NCBI RefSeq assembly: GCF_900100495.1
Contig: NZ_FNCT01000007.1
Span: forward strand, 186,001 to 250,000
Length of the DNA: 64,000 bases
From: Pseudomonas benzenivorans
Lineage (GTDB): Bacteria > Pseudomonadota > Gammaproteobacteria > Pseudomonadales > Pseudomonadaceae
Reading direction: 5' to 3'
The translations under genes were made by a program, and so were the position numbers. Under the pieces are notes generated by a model. The model saw only the letters and a list, made by a program, of their open reading frames with translations, ran no database searches and had not been told where the DNA came from. Position 1 is the first letter of the stretch; the number at the start of each line of letters is the position of its first letter. Shown here piece after piece: positions 17,254-26,946 of this stretch.

Positions 17254-19368
17254 ATGTCTGCCTATCCCGTCGTTCGCCCGAACCCTGTCTTCCGCCTGGC
17301 CCCGCTGGCCGCCGCACTAGCCGCCGCACTGGCCGCCGCACTGTTCTGCAGTTCTCCGACCCTGGCCGATGACGCCGCCGTCGAACTGGCCCCGTTGGTC
17401 ATCACCGGTGCCAACCACCACTCACCGCTGACCGTGGTCACCGACCCCAAGCAGCCGCGCCAGCCGAAGCCGGCCGCCGACGGCGCCGACTACCTGAAGA
17501 CCATTCCCGGCTTCAATGCGATTCGCAACGGCGGCGCCAACGGCGATCCGCTGTTTCGCGGCATGTTCGGCTCGCGCCTGAACATCCTCATGGACGGCGG
17601 CCAGCTGCTCGGCGCCTGCCCCAATCGCATGGATGCGCCGACCTCCTACCTGTCGCCGGAGAACTTCGACCAGCTGACCGTGATCAAGGGGCCGCAAAGC
17701 GTGCTCTGGGGGCCGGGCGGCTCGGCGGCGACGATTCTATTCGAGCGCGACACCCAGCCCTTCAATGCGTTCGGCGGGCGCGTCGACGGCAGCATCCTGG
17801 CCGGCAGCAACGGCCGTTTCGACCGGCGCATCGACGCCACTGCCGGTGGCAACCAGGGTTACCTGCGTGTGCTGGCGAACAAGGCCCAGGCCGATGACTA
17901 CCAGGATGGCAACGGCGATACGGTGCCGTCGCGCTGGGACAAATGGAACAGCGATGTACTGCTCGGCTGGACCCCGGACGACGATACCCTGATCGAGCTG
18001 AGTGGCGGCCGTGGCGATGGCCAGGCGCGCTACGCCGGGCGGGGCATGGACGGCAGCCAGTTCCTCCGCGAGAGCCTGGGGCTGCGCTTCAGGAAGGACA
18101 ACATCGGCGAACTGTTCAGCGCGCTGGAAGGGCAGGTCTACTACAACTATGCCGACCACGTGATGGACAACTTCAGCCTGCGCAGCCCCTCGGGCAGCGG
18201 CATGATGGCCAGTCCGCTGGCCAGCAATGTCGACCGGCGCACCCTGGGTGGCCGCCTGCTCGGCACCTGGAACTGGCAGGCGGTCGAGCTCAAGGCCGGT
18301 GTGGACGGGCAAAGCAACGAGCACCGCAAGCGCGCGTCCAGCTTCAACATGCTGAGCAGCAGCTATACCGACTACGACCAGTTCGCCTGGGACAAGGACG
18401 CGCTGTTCCACAACTACGGCCTGTTCGGCGAGCTGACCTGGAAGGTCGCCAGCGGCCAGCGCTGGATTAGCGGTGCGCGGCTGGATCGCGCCTCGGTCAA
18501 GGACTACCGCCAGACCCTGGGCAGCGGCATGACCCTGCGCGCCAACCCGACGGCCGACGATACCCGCAGCGATACCCTGCCCAGCGGCTTCCTGCGCTAT
18601 GAACGGGATCTCGCCGGCATGCCGGCGATTGCCTATGCCGGCCTCGGGCATACCCAGCGCTTCCCCGATTACTGGGAGTTGTTCTCCGCCAGTCACGGCC
18701 CGGTCGGGTTTGTCCAGCCGATGCAAAGCCTCGACCCGGAGAAAACCACCCAGCTGGATTTCGGCGCGCACTACCGTGGCGCCAAGCTGGAAGCCTGGGC
18801 CTCGGCCTACGTCGGCCAGGTGCGCGACTACATCCTGTTCAGCTACGGGCCCGGGGTGATGCCGGGGCAGACCCGCTCGCAAGCCAGCAATATCGATGCA
18901 CGGATCATGGGCGGCGAGTTGGGCGCCAGCTATCGCCTGGACAGCAACTGGAGAACCGATGCCAGCCTGGCCTATGCCTGGGGCAAGAACCGCTCGGACG
19001 ACCGCCCGCTGGCACAGACGCCGCCGCTGGAGGTGCGCTTCGGCCTGGCTTATGAGCAGAGCGACTGGAGCGCCGGGGCGCTGTGGCGGGTGGTGGCCGC
19101 ACAGAACCGGGTGGATGAGGGCAAGGGCAATGTGGTCGGCAAGGACTTCGGCAACAGCGGCGGCTTCGGCGTGTTCTCGCTGAATGGCGCTTACCGCATC
19201 AGCTCCTCGGTCAAGCTCAGTGCCGGCGTGGACAACCTGTTCGACCGCAACTACAGCGAGCACCTGAACCTGGCGGGCAACGCCGGTTTCGGCTTCTCGA
19301 TGGACGACCCGCAAGCGCTCAACGAGCCGGGCCGTATCCTCTGGAGCAAGCTCGACTTCAGCTTCTGA
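17254..19368 (+). CDS. oprC: Outer-membrane copper receptor OprC
   Basis: 704-aa TonB-dependent receptor that matches P. aeruginosa OprC through plug and barrel as I recall that sequence (e.g. YLKTIPGF, RGMFGSRLNIL, YAGRGMDGSQF). The copper site reported for OprC, CxxxM plus HxM, is intact: Cys122-x3-Met126 in GACPNRMDAPTSY and His302-x-Met304 in YADHVMDNF. Signal peptide about 1-38. OprC takes up copper and is a known bacteriocin/azurin-related receptor in P. aeruginosa. It closes the rightward metal cluster. Confidence 0.96.
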   Translation: MSAYPVVRPNPVFRLAPLAAALAAALAAALFCSSPTLADDAAVELAPLVITGANHHSPLTVVTDPKQPRQPKPAADGADYLKTIPGFNAIRNGGANGDPLFRGMFGSRLNILMDGGQLLGACPNRMDAPTSYLSPENFDQLTVIKGPQSVLWGPGGSAATILFERDTQPFNAFGGRVDGSILAGSNGRFDRRIDATAGGNQGYLRVLANKAQADDYQDGNGDTVPSRWDKWNSDVLLGWTPDDDTLIELSGGRGDGQARYAGRGMDGSQFLRESLGLRFRKDNIGELFSALEGQVYYNYADHVMDNFSLRSPSGSGMMASPLASNVDRRTLGGRLLGTWNWQAVELKAGVDGQSNEHRKRASSFNMLSSSYTDYDQFAWDKDALFHNYGLFGELTWKVASGQRWISGARLDRASVKDYRQTLGSGMTLRANPTADDTRSDTLPSGFLRYERDLAGMPAIAYAGLGHTQRFPDYWELFSASHGPVGFVQPMQSLDPEKTTQLDFGAHYRGAKLEAWASAYVGQVRDYILFSYGPGVMPGQTRSQASNIDARIMGGELGASYRLDSNWRTDASLAYAWGKNRSDDRPLAQTPPLEVRFGLAYEQSDWSAGALWRVVAAQNRVDEGKGNVVGKDFGNSGGFGVFSLNGAYRISSSVKLSAGVDNLFDRNYSEHLNLAGNAGFGFSMDDPQALNEPGRILWSKLDFSF

Positions 19369-19443
19369 TCTGGCCTTGTGCGTAGCCCGGCAGCGGGCTG
19401 CGCCCCTCCCATTACTAACTGCAAACTGGAGCACGGGCATTGA

Positions 19444-19532
19444 CTGTGGGAGGGGCTTTAGCCGCGACTTGCTTTAATCGCGCTATGCGCGGTCGCCGCT
19501 AAAGCGGAGCGCCGCCCGGCCCCTCCCACAGG
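19444..19532. repeat. Dispersed hairpin repeat (GTGGGAGGGGC class)
   Basis: Outer arms CTGTGGGAGGGGC and its exact complement GCCCCTCCCACAG close an 89-bp unit; inner arms carry CTTTAGCCGCGA-like sequence. Same class as 33959-34026 and, more loosely, 21639-21728. It lies between the converging ends of oprC and the adenine deaminase gene and could act as a bidirectional terminator. Confidence 0.75.
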
Positions 19533-19545
19533 ACCGCCGCGGCAG

Positions 19546-20604
<1,059 letters not shown>

Positions 20605-21561
20605 TTAGCGTTCGCGCCGATGGGGGTAGGTATCGGCGAAGCGCGCCAGCAGATAGTCGGCGCTGGTCACCGGCGGGTACTTGGGCGGGTTGTCCGCGCT
20701 GGCGCAGTTCGGCAGGCACTCGATCAGCGTGTCCGGGTGCGGTTCGGCGAAGAACGGCATGGCGTAGCGGTCGATGCCCAACGGGCTGATCACCCGGTGC
20801 GCGGTGGACTTGTAGCGGTCGTTGCTCCAGCGCGCCAGCATGTCGCCGATATTCACCACGAAGCTGCCGGCCAGCGGCGGTGCGTCGATCCACTGGCCGT
20901 CGACGCGGCGCACCTGCAGGCCGCCGGCGGCGTCCTGGTACAGCAGGGTGATGCAGCCGTAGTCGGTGTGAGCGCCGGCGCCCTGCTGCTGGTCGCTACT
21001 GGCGGTGTGGCGCGGCGGGTAGTGGATCAGCCGCAGCACGCTGATCGGTTCATGAAACCGCGCGTCGAAGAACTCGCGCGGGGTGCCCAGGACCAGGGTC
21101 ATGGCGCGCAGCAGGGTCTTGGCCAGTTCCTGCATGTCGGCGTAGTGCTGCTCCAGCAGCGTCGCCCAGCCCGGCAGCTCGGGGTGGCGGTTGGGGCCGC
21201 GCAGCGGCTTGCCGGCCAGCACCTCGGGATGCTCGGCCGGCAGGTGCAGACCCATGTCGAAGGTTTCCTTGAGGTCGCTGGGTTGGCTCGGGTCGAGCTG
21301 CTCGCTGGCGATGGCGCCATAGCCGCGGTGGTGGGCGCTGCGGGTGATGTCGATCCTGAGCTTTTCTTCCACCGGCAGGGCGAAGAAGGTCTTGGCCGCC
21401 GCGAGCAGGGCGGCGATGCGCGCCGCGCCGATCGGGTGGCCGGTGATATAGAAGAAGCCCCAGTCGCGGCAGGCGCGGTCGATCTGCTCTGCGACCCTTT
21501 GCCAGCCATCGGCGGCGCCAGTGTAGAGCGGGGCGATATCGATAACGGGTAGTGCGTTCAT
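20605..21561 (-). CDS. 2-oxoglutarate/Fe(II) oxygenase, isopenicillin-N-synthase-like
   Basis: 318 aa. Residues 1-110 are the DIOX_N domain (LPVIDIAPLYTG, CRDWGFFYITGHPI). The iron site is His-x-Asp in AHTDYGCITLLYQD plus the distal His in STAHRV; the 2OG-binding Arg follows in DRYAMPFF. Family members hydroxylate, desaturate or cyclise small substrates. It sits between adenine deaminase and the BMP transporter, as PA0147 does in PAO1, so a role in purine or modified-purine metabolism is plausible but unproven. Confidence 0.85.
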   Translation of the reverse strand: MNALPVIDIAPLYTGAADGWQRVAEQIDRACRDWGFFYITGHPIGAARIAALLAAAKTFFALPVEEKLRIDITRSAHHRGYGAIASEQLDPSQPSDLKETFDMGLHLPAEHPEVLAGKPLRGPNRHPELPGWATLLEQHYADMQELAKTLLRAMTLVLGTPREFFDARFHEPISVLRLIHYPPRHTASSDQQQGAGAHTDYGCITLLYQDAAGGLQVRRVDGQWIDAPPLAGSFVVNIGDMLARWSNDRYKSTAHRVISPLGIDRYAMPFFAEPHPDTLIECLPNCASADNPPKYPPVTSADYLLARFADTYPHRRER

Positions 21562-21638
21562 GCTGGCCTCGGGCGGGCTTTCTGCGAATCGAAGATTTCG
21601 CGGCCGTGGGCCGCTCCTACGATCGGTATCGCGGCTCT

Positions 21639-21728
21639 GTAGGAGGGGCCGGGCGGCCCTGCGCTTTAGCCGCGAGGCGTAGTGCATCGGTCGCGGCTAA
21701 CGCGGATCGCCGCCCGGCCCATCCCCCA
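21639..21728. repeat. Dispersed imperfect hairpin repeat
   Basis: Left part GGAGGGGCCGGGCGGCCCTG plus TTTAGCCGCGA pairs with TCGCGGCTAA and CGCCCGGCCCATCCCC on the right. Related to the hairpins at 19444 and 33959. It lies between the BMP gene stop and the oxygenase start. Confidence 0.6.
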
Positions 21729-21744
21729 GGTTGTTGTCGGCCGG

Positions 21745-22827
21745 TTACTTCGGCAGTTCGGCCTTGACGTTTTCCACGTAGTAATTCATCGAGGCGAGGT
21801 CGGTATTGCTGGCGACCACCCCGGCGGCGATCTTGAGCGCGCCGCTCTGGTCCTTGATCGGGCCGGTGAAGGGGTGGAACTTGCCGCTCTTGATGTCGGC
21901 GATGATCTGCTGCGCTTCGGTTTTGACCGCCGCCGGCACCAGGTCGCTGATCGGCAGCTGGATGGTGTCCTCGGCCAGGCCGCCCCAGAAGTCCTGGCTC
22001 GCCCAGTTGCCGTCGAGCACCGCCTGGGTGGACTTGACGTAGTGCGGGCCCCAGTCGTTGACGATCGAGGTGAGCACGGCCTTGGGCCCGAAGTGCGCCA
22101 TGTCCGAGGCGTAGCCCACCGAATAGACGCCGCGGCGTTCGGCGGTCTGGATCGGCGCCGGGCTGTCGGTGTGCTGGAACACCACGTCGACGCCCTGGTC
22201 GATCAGTGCGTTGGCGGCGTCGGATTCCTTGCCCGGATCGAACCAGGAGTTGACCCAGACCACCTTGATCTCGCTGCCGGGGTTGTACTTGTCCAGGGCC
22301 AGCTGGATGGCGTTGATGTCGCGGATCACCTCGGGGATCGGGAAGGAGGCGACGTAGCCGATCTTCTTGCTCTTGGTCATCCTGGCCGCGAGGAAGCCGC
22401 CGACGTAGCGGCCCTCGTAGGAGCGCGACAGGTAGGTGGCGAGGTTGTTGGCCTGCTTGTAGCCGGTGGCGTGCTCGAAGGTGACCTTGGGGAATTGCTT
22501 GGCCACCTTCAGCGTCGGGTTCATGTAGCCGAACGAGGTGGTGAAGATCAGATCGAAGCCGCCCTTGGCCATGTTGCGGATCACCCGCTCGGCGTCGGCG
22601 CCTTCCGGGACGTTCTCCACGTAGCTGGTCTCGACCTGGGCGCCGAGTTTTTCCATCACCAGCTGCCGGCCCTGCTCGTGCTGGTAGGTCCAGCCGTGGT
22701 CGCCGATCGGGCCGATATAGACGAAGCCGACCTTCAGCGGATCGGCGGCGGCAGCGCCGAGGACGGCGCTGAAACCGAGGGCGGCGACGAGGGCGCGCAG
22801 CAGCGGCTTTCTAGTGTTGTTCTGCAT
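21745..22827 (-). CDS. BMP-family ABC transporter substrate-binding protein (purine/nucleoside type)
   Basis: 360 aa. Signal peptide about 1-27 (ends LGAAAA, no lipobox cysteine, so free in the periplasm), then the BMP fold: VGFVYIGPIGDHGWTYQHEQ near residue 33 and TTSFGYMNPTLKVAKQFP. Proteins of this family (PnrA, Med, BmpA) bind nucleosides or purine bases. The two permeases and ATPase for it are encoded 2-6 kb upstream on the same strand, so the operon order is ATPase, permease, permease, deaminase, binding protein. Confidence 0.9.
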   Translation of the reverse strand: MQNNTRKPLLRALVAALGFSAVLGAAAADPLKVGFVYIGPIGDHGWTYQHEQGRQLVMEKLGAQVETSYVENVPEGADAERVIRNMAKGGFDLIFTTSFGYMNPTLKVAKQFPKVTFEHATGYKQANNLATYLSRSYEGRYVGGFLAARMTKSKKIGYVASFPIPEVIRDINAIQLALDKYNPGSEIKVVWVNSWFDPGKESDAANALIDQGVDVVFQHTDSPAPIQTAERRGVYSVGYASDMAHFGPKAVLTSIVNDWGPHYVKSTQAVLDGNWASQDFWGGLAEDTIQLPISDLVPAAVKTEAQQIIADIKSGKFHPFTGPIKDQSGALKIAAGVVASNTDLASMNYYVENVKAELPK

Positions 22828-22933
22828 GGTCGGTGGAGCTCCAGTCTGTGTTGGGGGGGCGTTCGTTGGCTGAACACGAGACTGCAAAAAGCTGACCAAC
22901 TGGACAAATTGCCGTTATCGAGCGAAGAACCGC

Positions 22934-22957
22934 CGAACCCCGCCGGGGCGGGGTTCG
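22934..22957. terminator. GC hairpin downstream of the deaminase gene
   Basis: Perfect 11-bp arms CGAACCCCGCC and GGCGGGGTTCG around two bases. There is no clear T-run, so termination is only possible, not shown. It is in the 379-bp gap between the deaminase stop and the BMP start; positions 23021-23125 of the same gap hold another dispersed repeat beginning GGGTAGGGTGG and ending CCCACCCTACG. Confidence 0.45.
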
Positions 22958-23206
22958 TGGTTGGTGCGCCAGGCGCCGCGGCTGCCGCCTGCTGGTGCAA
23001 AGGCGCTGATACCAGGGAGCGGGTAGGGTGGATGGCCACCCCGTGGAAAACTGCGAAGCGTTTTCCACCGCCAGCGGGATGGAAAGGCCGGTGGGCAAGC
23101 TTCGCGTTGCCCACCCTACGCGGTTGGCGTCAGCCGTAGGCTGGATGCCGCTATCGGCGCCTGGCGCAGTGGTGGACGAAACATGTGACGTCCACCCTGC
23201 GGGTAC

Positions 23207-24562
23207 TCAGCCGTTGATCAATTCCCGCGCGGCCTGACGGTGATCGGCGATCAGCTGCGCCAGATCCAGGCCCTCGATCTGCCCGTCGATCACCCGCCAC
23301 TGGCCGCCGATCAGCATGCGGTCGGCGCGGTCGGCGCCGCACAGCAGCAGGGCGGCGAGCGGGTCGTGGCTGCCGGAGAAGCGCAGCTCGTCGAGCTTGA
23401 ACAGCGCCAGGTCGGCCTGCTTGCCGACCGCCAGTTCGCCGATGTCCGTGCGCCCGAGCAGCCGCGCCGAGCCGCGGGTGGCCCAGCCCAGGGCCAGCTC
23501 GGGGGTGATTTTCTCGGCGCCATAGCGCAGGCGCTGCAGGTACAGGGCCTGGCGCGCCTCGAGGATCAGGTTGGAGGCGTCGTTCGACGCCGAGCCGTCG
23601 ACGCCCAGGCCGATCGGTGCGCCGGCCGCCTGCAGCTCCAGGGTCGGGCAGATGCCCGAGGCCAGGCGCATGTTCGAGCTGGGGCAATGGCAGATGCCGG
23701 TGCCGGCTTGGCCGAGGCGGGCGATCTCGCCTTCGTTGAAGTGGATGCCGTGGGCCAGCCAGGTGCGCGGGCCGAGCCAGCCGACGCTGTCCAGGTAGTC
23801 CACGGTGCGCAGGCCGAAGCGCTGCAGGCAGAAGTCCTCCTCATCCAGGGTCTCGGCCAGGTGGGTGTGCAGGCGCACGTCGAGCTTTTCCGCCAGCTCG
23901 GCGCTCTGGCGCATGATCTCGGGCGTCACCGAGAACGGCGAGCAGGGCGCCAGGGCGATCTGGATCTGCGCACCGGCGCCGCGCTGGTGGTACTGCCCGA
24001 TCAGCCGCTGACTGTCGGCGAGGATCACCTCGCCCTGCTGCACCGTCTGCTGCGGCGGCAACCCGCCGTCGGCCTGGCCCAGGCTCATCGAGCCGCGGGT
24101 CAGCATGGCGCGCATGCCCAGCTCGCGCACCACCTCGACCTGCACGTCGATGGCCTGCTCCAGACCGCCGGGGAACAGGTAGTGGTGGTCCGCCGCGGTG
24201 CTGCAGCCGGACAGCAGCAGCTCGGCCAGCGCCACCTTGGTCGCCAGCGCGAGCTGCTCGGGGGTCAGCCGCGCCCACACCGGATAGAGGGTCTGCAGCC
24301 AGGGGAACAGCGGCTGGTTGACCACCGGCGCCCAGGCGCGGGTGAGGGTCTGGTAGAAGTGGTGGTGGCAGTTGATCAGCCCCGGCAGCAGCACATGCTC
24401 GCGGGCGTCGAAGACCTGATCGCAGGGCCGCGACGGCTGCTGGCCGGCGCCGAGCAGCTCGGCGATCAGGCCGTTGTCGATCACCAGGCCGCCGCTGGCG
24501 TCGAGGGCGTTGGCGGTGAAAATGGCGAGGGGGTTCTTGATCCAGATACGGGTGGCTGCCAT
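23207..24562 (-). CDS. 8-oxoguanine deaminase
   Basis: 451-aa amidohydrolase. Metal ligands: LPGLINCHHHFYQTLTRAW (residues about 60-78), HTHLAETLDEE, the His of AHGIHFN and the Asp of GVDGSASND. It fits PAO1 PA0142, shown to convert 8-oxoguanine to uric acid, and differs from guanine deaminases by the cysteine in INCHHH. Related family members are hydroxyatrazine hydrolases. It lies within the purine transporter operon, so it may process oxidised guanine taken up or produced in the cell. Confidence 0.87.
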   Translation of the reverse strand: MAATRIWIKNPLAIFTANALDASGGLVIDNGLIAELLGAGQQPSRPCDQVFDAREHVLLPGLINCHHHFYQTLTRAWAPVVNQPLFPWLQTLYPVWARLTPEQLALATKVALAELLLSGCSTAADHHYLFPGGLEQAIDVQVEVVRELGMRAMLTRGSMSLGQADGGLPPQQTVQQGEVILADSQRLIGQYHQRGAGAQIQIALAPCSPFSVTPEIMRQSAELAEKLDVRLHTHLAETLDEEDFCLQRFGLRTVDYLDSVGWLGPRTWLAHGIHFNEGEIARLGQAGTGICHCPSSNMRLASGICPTLELQAAGAPIGLGVDGSASNDASNLILEARQALYLQRLRYGAEKITPELALGWATRGSARLLGRTDIGELAVGKQADLALFKLDELRFSGSHDPLAALLLCGADRADRMLIGGQWRVIDGQIEGLDLAQLIADHRQAARELING

Positions 24563-24686
24563 GAGCAGGCTCCTCTGAGGGTGAGTTCAGGTTAGCCAGC
24601 TCAGTGTTGACCCTGTCTGCTGATCCAGGTGCGCCATGAAGGCGTGCGGCGGAAGATAACTGACTCTTTGGTCAGGAGCAACGACC

Positions 24687-24737
24687 GGTGCGCATGGCAC
24701 ACCCTACGGCGCACGCGTAGGGTGCGCCGTGCGCACC
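24687..24737. repeat. Inverted repeat, 22-bp arms
   Basis: Arms 24687-24708 and 24716-24737 match at 20 of 22 positions with a 7-base loop; they contain ACCCTACG and CGTAGGGTGCG, the same core as the 5281-5366 repeat. It lies 6 bases after the permease stop (leftward) and may end or attenuate the transcript before the deaminase gene. Confidence 0.65.
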
Positions 24738-24742
24738 TTTGG

Positions 24743-25669
24743 TCAGTGCCCCGGCTGCCACGGCTGACCCAGCGACAGCGGGGCGAACAGGCGGGTCTTC
24801 AGCGCATCGCGCGACAGCAGCACCAGCACGACGATGGTCGCCAGGTAGGGCAGCATCGCCAGCAGGTTGGCGGGGATCGACAGGCCGATGCCCTGGGCCA
24901 CCAGGTGGAGGATGCTGGCCAGGCCGAACAGGTAGGCGCCGAGCAGCACGCGCAGCACCCGCCAGCTGGCGAACACCACCAGCGCCAGGGCGATCCAGCC
25001 GCGCCCGGCGCTCATGTTCTCCGCCCACATCGGCGTGTAGGCCAGCGACAGGTAGCCGCCGGCGAGGCCGGCCATGGCGCCGCCGAACAGCACCGCCAGG
25101 GTGCGCACGCGCAGCACCGGCAGGCCCATGGCGCTGGCCGCATCGGGGTTCTCGCCGACCGCCTGGATGATCAGACCGATGCGGCTCTTCAGCAGCAGCC
25201 AGGCGACCCCGGCGAACAGGGCGAAGGACAGGTAGACCAGCGCATCCTGGGCGAACAGCATGCGCCCGAGCAGCGGGATCTCGCTGAGCAGCGGAATGGC
25301 GATCGGCTCGAAGCCGGCCAGCGGCTTGCCGACCCAGGCGGCGCCGACGAAGGTCGACAGGCCGACGCCGAAGATGGTCAGGGCCAGGCCGGTGGCCACC
25401 TGGTTGGCGTTGAAGCCCAGGGCCACCGCGGCGAACAGCAGCGCCAGGAGCATGCCGGCGACTATCGCCAGGAGCACGCCGAGCCACAAACTGCCGCTAC
25501 TCAAGGCGACGATAAAGCCGATCACCGCGCCGAACAGCATCATGCCCTCCTGGCCGAGGTTGAGCACGCCGCTCTTCTCGCACAGCAGTTCGCCGAGGGC
25601 CACCAGCAGCAGCGGCGTGCCGGTGCGCACCATGGCGTAGAGGATATTGCTTAGCAGGTCGAGGTCCAT
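24743..25669 (-). CDS. ABC permease, nucleoside/purine uptake (second permease)
   Basis: 308 aa, about nine TM segments, BPD_transp_2 family (RbsC-like fold). Family signatures include EKSGVLNLGQEGMMLFGAV near residue 33 and IQAVGENPDAASAMGLPV near 170, the coupling helix that contacts the ATPase. With the permease at 25838-26935 it forms the heterodimeric channel of a BMP-type nucleoside importer. The gap to the upstream permease (168 bp) holds a paired hairpin repeat. Confidence 0.92.
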   Translation of the reverse strand: MDLDLLSNILYAMVRTGTPLLLVALGELLCEKSGVLNLGQEGMMLFGAVIGFIVALSSGSLWLGVLLAIVAGMLLALLFAAVALGFNANQVATGLALTIFGVGLSTFVGAAWVGKPLAGFEPIAIPLLSEIPLLGRMLFAQDALVYLSFALFAGVAWLLLKSRIGLIIQAVGENPDAASAMGLPVLRVRTLAVLFGGAMAGLAGGYLSLAYTPMWAENMSAGRGWIALALVVFASWRVLRVLLGAYLFGLASILHLVAQGIGLSIPANLLAMLPYLATIVVLVLLSRDALKTRLFAPLSLGQPWQPGH

Positions 25670-25722
25670 CGGTGACTCCGGTTCTTTTCGGTGTGTTGCT
25701 TGTGAGTGTGTTATGTACCGGC

Positions 25723-25833
25723 TCCCTCACCCCCGGCCCCTCTCCCGGGGGGAGAGGGGAGACAAGCAGCGCGGTATTTCATGTTCAACTCGGACAGTCC
25801 CCTCTCCCTCCGGGAGAGGGTTAGGGTGAGGGG
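25723..25833. repeat. Paired CTCTCCC/GGGAGAG hairpin repeat
   Basis: Two hairpins (CCTCTCCCGGGGGGAGAGG and CCTCTCCCTCCGGGAGAGG) lie in mirror order, closed by outer CCCTCAC and GTGAGGG. A single copy recurs at 35427-35449. Such 'bubble' units are frequent in Pseudomonas gaps; this one interrupts the permease genes of one operon without an obvious terminator tail. Confidence 0.75.
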
Positions 25834-25837
25834 CTTT

Positions 25838-26935
25838 CTAGGCCACCACCTGCTTGAGGGCCGACCGCCGACCCCAGTTCAGCTGCAACCGCGGCCGATA
25901 GAGGATCAGCACGTCGCAGGCCAGCAGGAAGAACAGCATCAGGCCCTGGAACAACTGGGTGATCGCCTGCGGCAGGTTCATCGCCATCTGCGCGTGCTCG
26001 CCGCCCAGGTAGAGCAGGGCCATCAGCAGGCTGGCGGCGAGGATGCCGAGCGGATTCAGGCGGCCGAGGAAGGCCACGGTGATCGCCGCGTAGCCGTAGC
26101 CCGGCGACACTTGCGGCACCAGCTGGCCGATCGGCCCGGCCACCTCGCCGACCCCGGCCAGGCCGGCCAGGGCGCCGCTGAGCAGCAGGGCGAACCACAC
26201 CAGGCGTTTCTCGCGGAAGCCGACGAAGCCGGCGGCGCGGCGGTCGAGGCCGAGCACCTTGATCTGGAAGCCGAGGAAGCTCCTGTGCAGCAGCACCCAC
26301 ACCGCCGCCAGGGTGAGCAGGGCGAGGTACAGCCCGGCGTGCAGGCGGCCGTCGTCGCCGAGCAGCGGCAGGCGGCTGGCGTCGCCGAACATCGCCGACT
26401 CGGGGAAGTTGAAGCCGGCCGGGTCCTTCAGCGGGCCATGCACGAAGAACAGCAGCAGGTTCAGGGCGATGTAGTTGAGCATGATGCTGGTGAGGATCTC
26501 GTTGGCATTGAAGACCGTACGCAGCCAGGCGCTCAGCCCGGCCCAGGCCGCGCCGGCGGCGGTGCCGGCGGCCACCACCCAGAGCAGCGCCCAGCGGCTG
26601 TCCCAGTCGAGCAGCTGCAGGGCCATGGCGCTGCCGGCCAGGGCGCCGAGCAGCAACTGGCCCTCGGCGCCGATGTTCCAGATGCGCGCCTGGTAGGCCA
26701 CCGCCAGGCCGAGGGCGCAGAGCAGGATCGGCAGCGCCTTGACCAGCAGTTCGGAGACGCCGTACCAGTCGGCCAGCGGCGCGACCAGCAGGGTGTGCAG
26801 GGTGTCCAGCGGGTCGTGGCCGAGCAGGGCGAACAGCAGCGAGCCGCTGGCCAGGGTCAGCAGCGCGGCGAGCAACGGCGACAGCCAGAGCATGGCGCGC
26901 GATTGCTGGCCGCGCGGTTCCAGGGATAACAGCAT
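25838..26935 (-). CDS. ABC permease, nucleoside/purine uptake (first permease)
   Basis: 365 aa, about ten TM segments, BPD_transp_2 family. Signatures: YQARIWNIGAEGQLLLGALA (near residue 70) and IKVLGLDRRAAGFVGF, the ATPase-coupling loop. It begins MLLSLEPRGQQ; an open frame continues far upstream through the ATPase gene but this is an out-of-frame shadow. The start lies 11 bases beyond the ATPase stop, so the two are co-transcribed. Confidence 0.92.
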   Translation of the reverse strand: MLLSLEPRGQQSRAMLWLSPLLAALLTLASGSLLFALLGHDPLDTLHTLLVAPLADWYGVSELLVKALPILLCALGLAVAYQARIWNIGAEGQLLLGALAGSAMALQLLDWDSRWALLWVVAAGTAAGAAWAGLSAWLRTVFNANEILTSIMLNYIALNLLLFFVHGPLKDPAGFNFPESAMFGDASRLPLLGDDGRLHAGLYLALLTLAAVWVLLHRSFLGFQIKVLGLDRRAAGFVGFREKRLVWFALLLSGALAGLAGVGEVAGPIGQLVPQVSPGYGYAAITVAFLGRLNPLGILAASLLMALLYLGGEHAQMAMNLPQAITQLFQGLMLFFLLACDVLILYRPRLQLNWGRRSALKQVVA

Positions 26936-26946
26936 GGAAGACTCCG

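Noticed and set aside
21682..23139. Plus-strand frame opposite the BMP binding protein
   Set aside because: The minus strand has a perfect BMP family protein with signal peptide; the plus strand is composition-driven.
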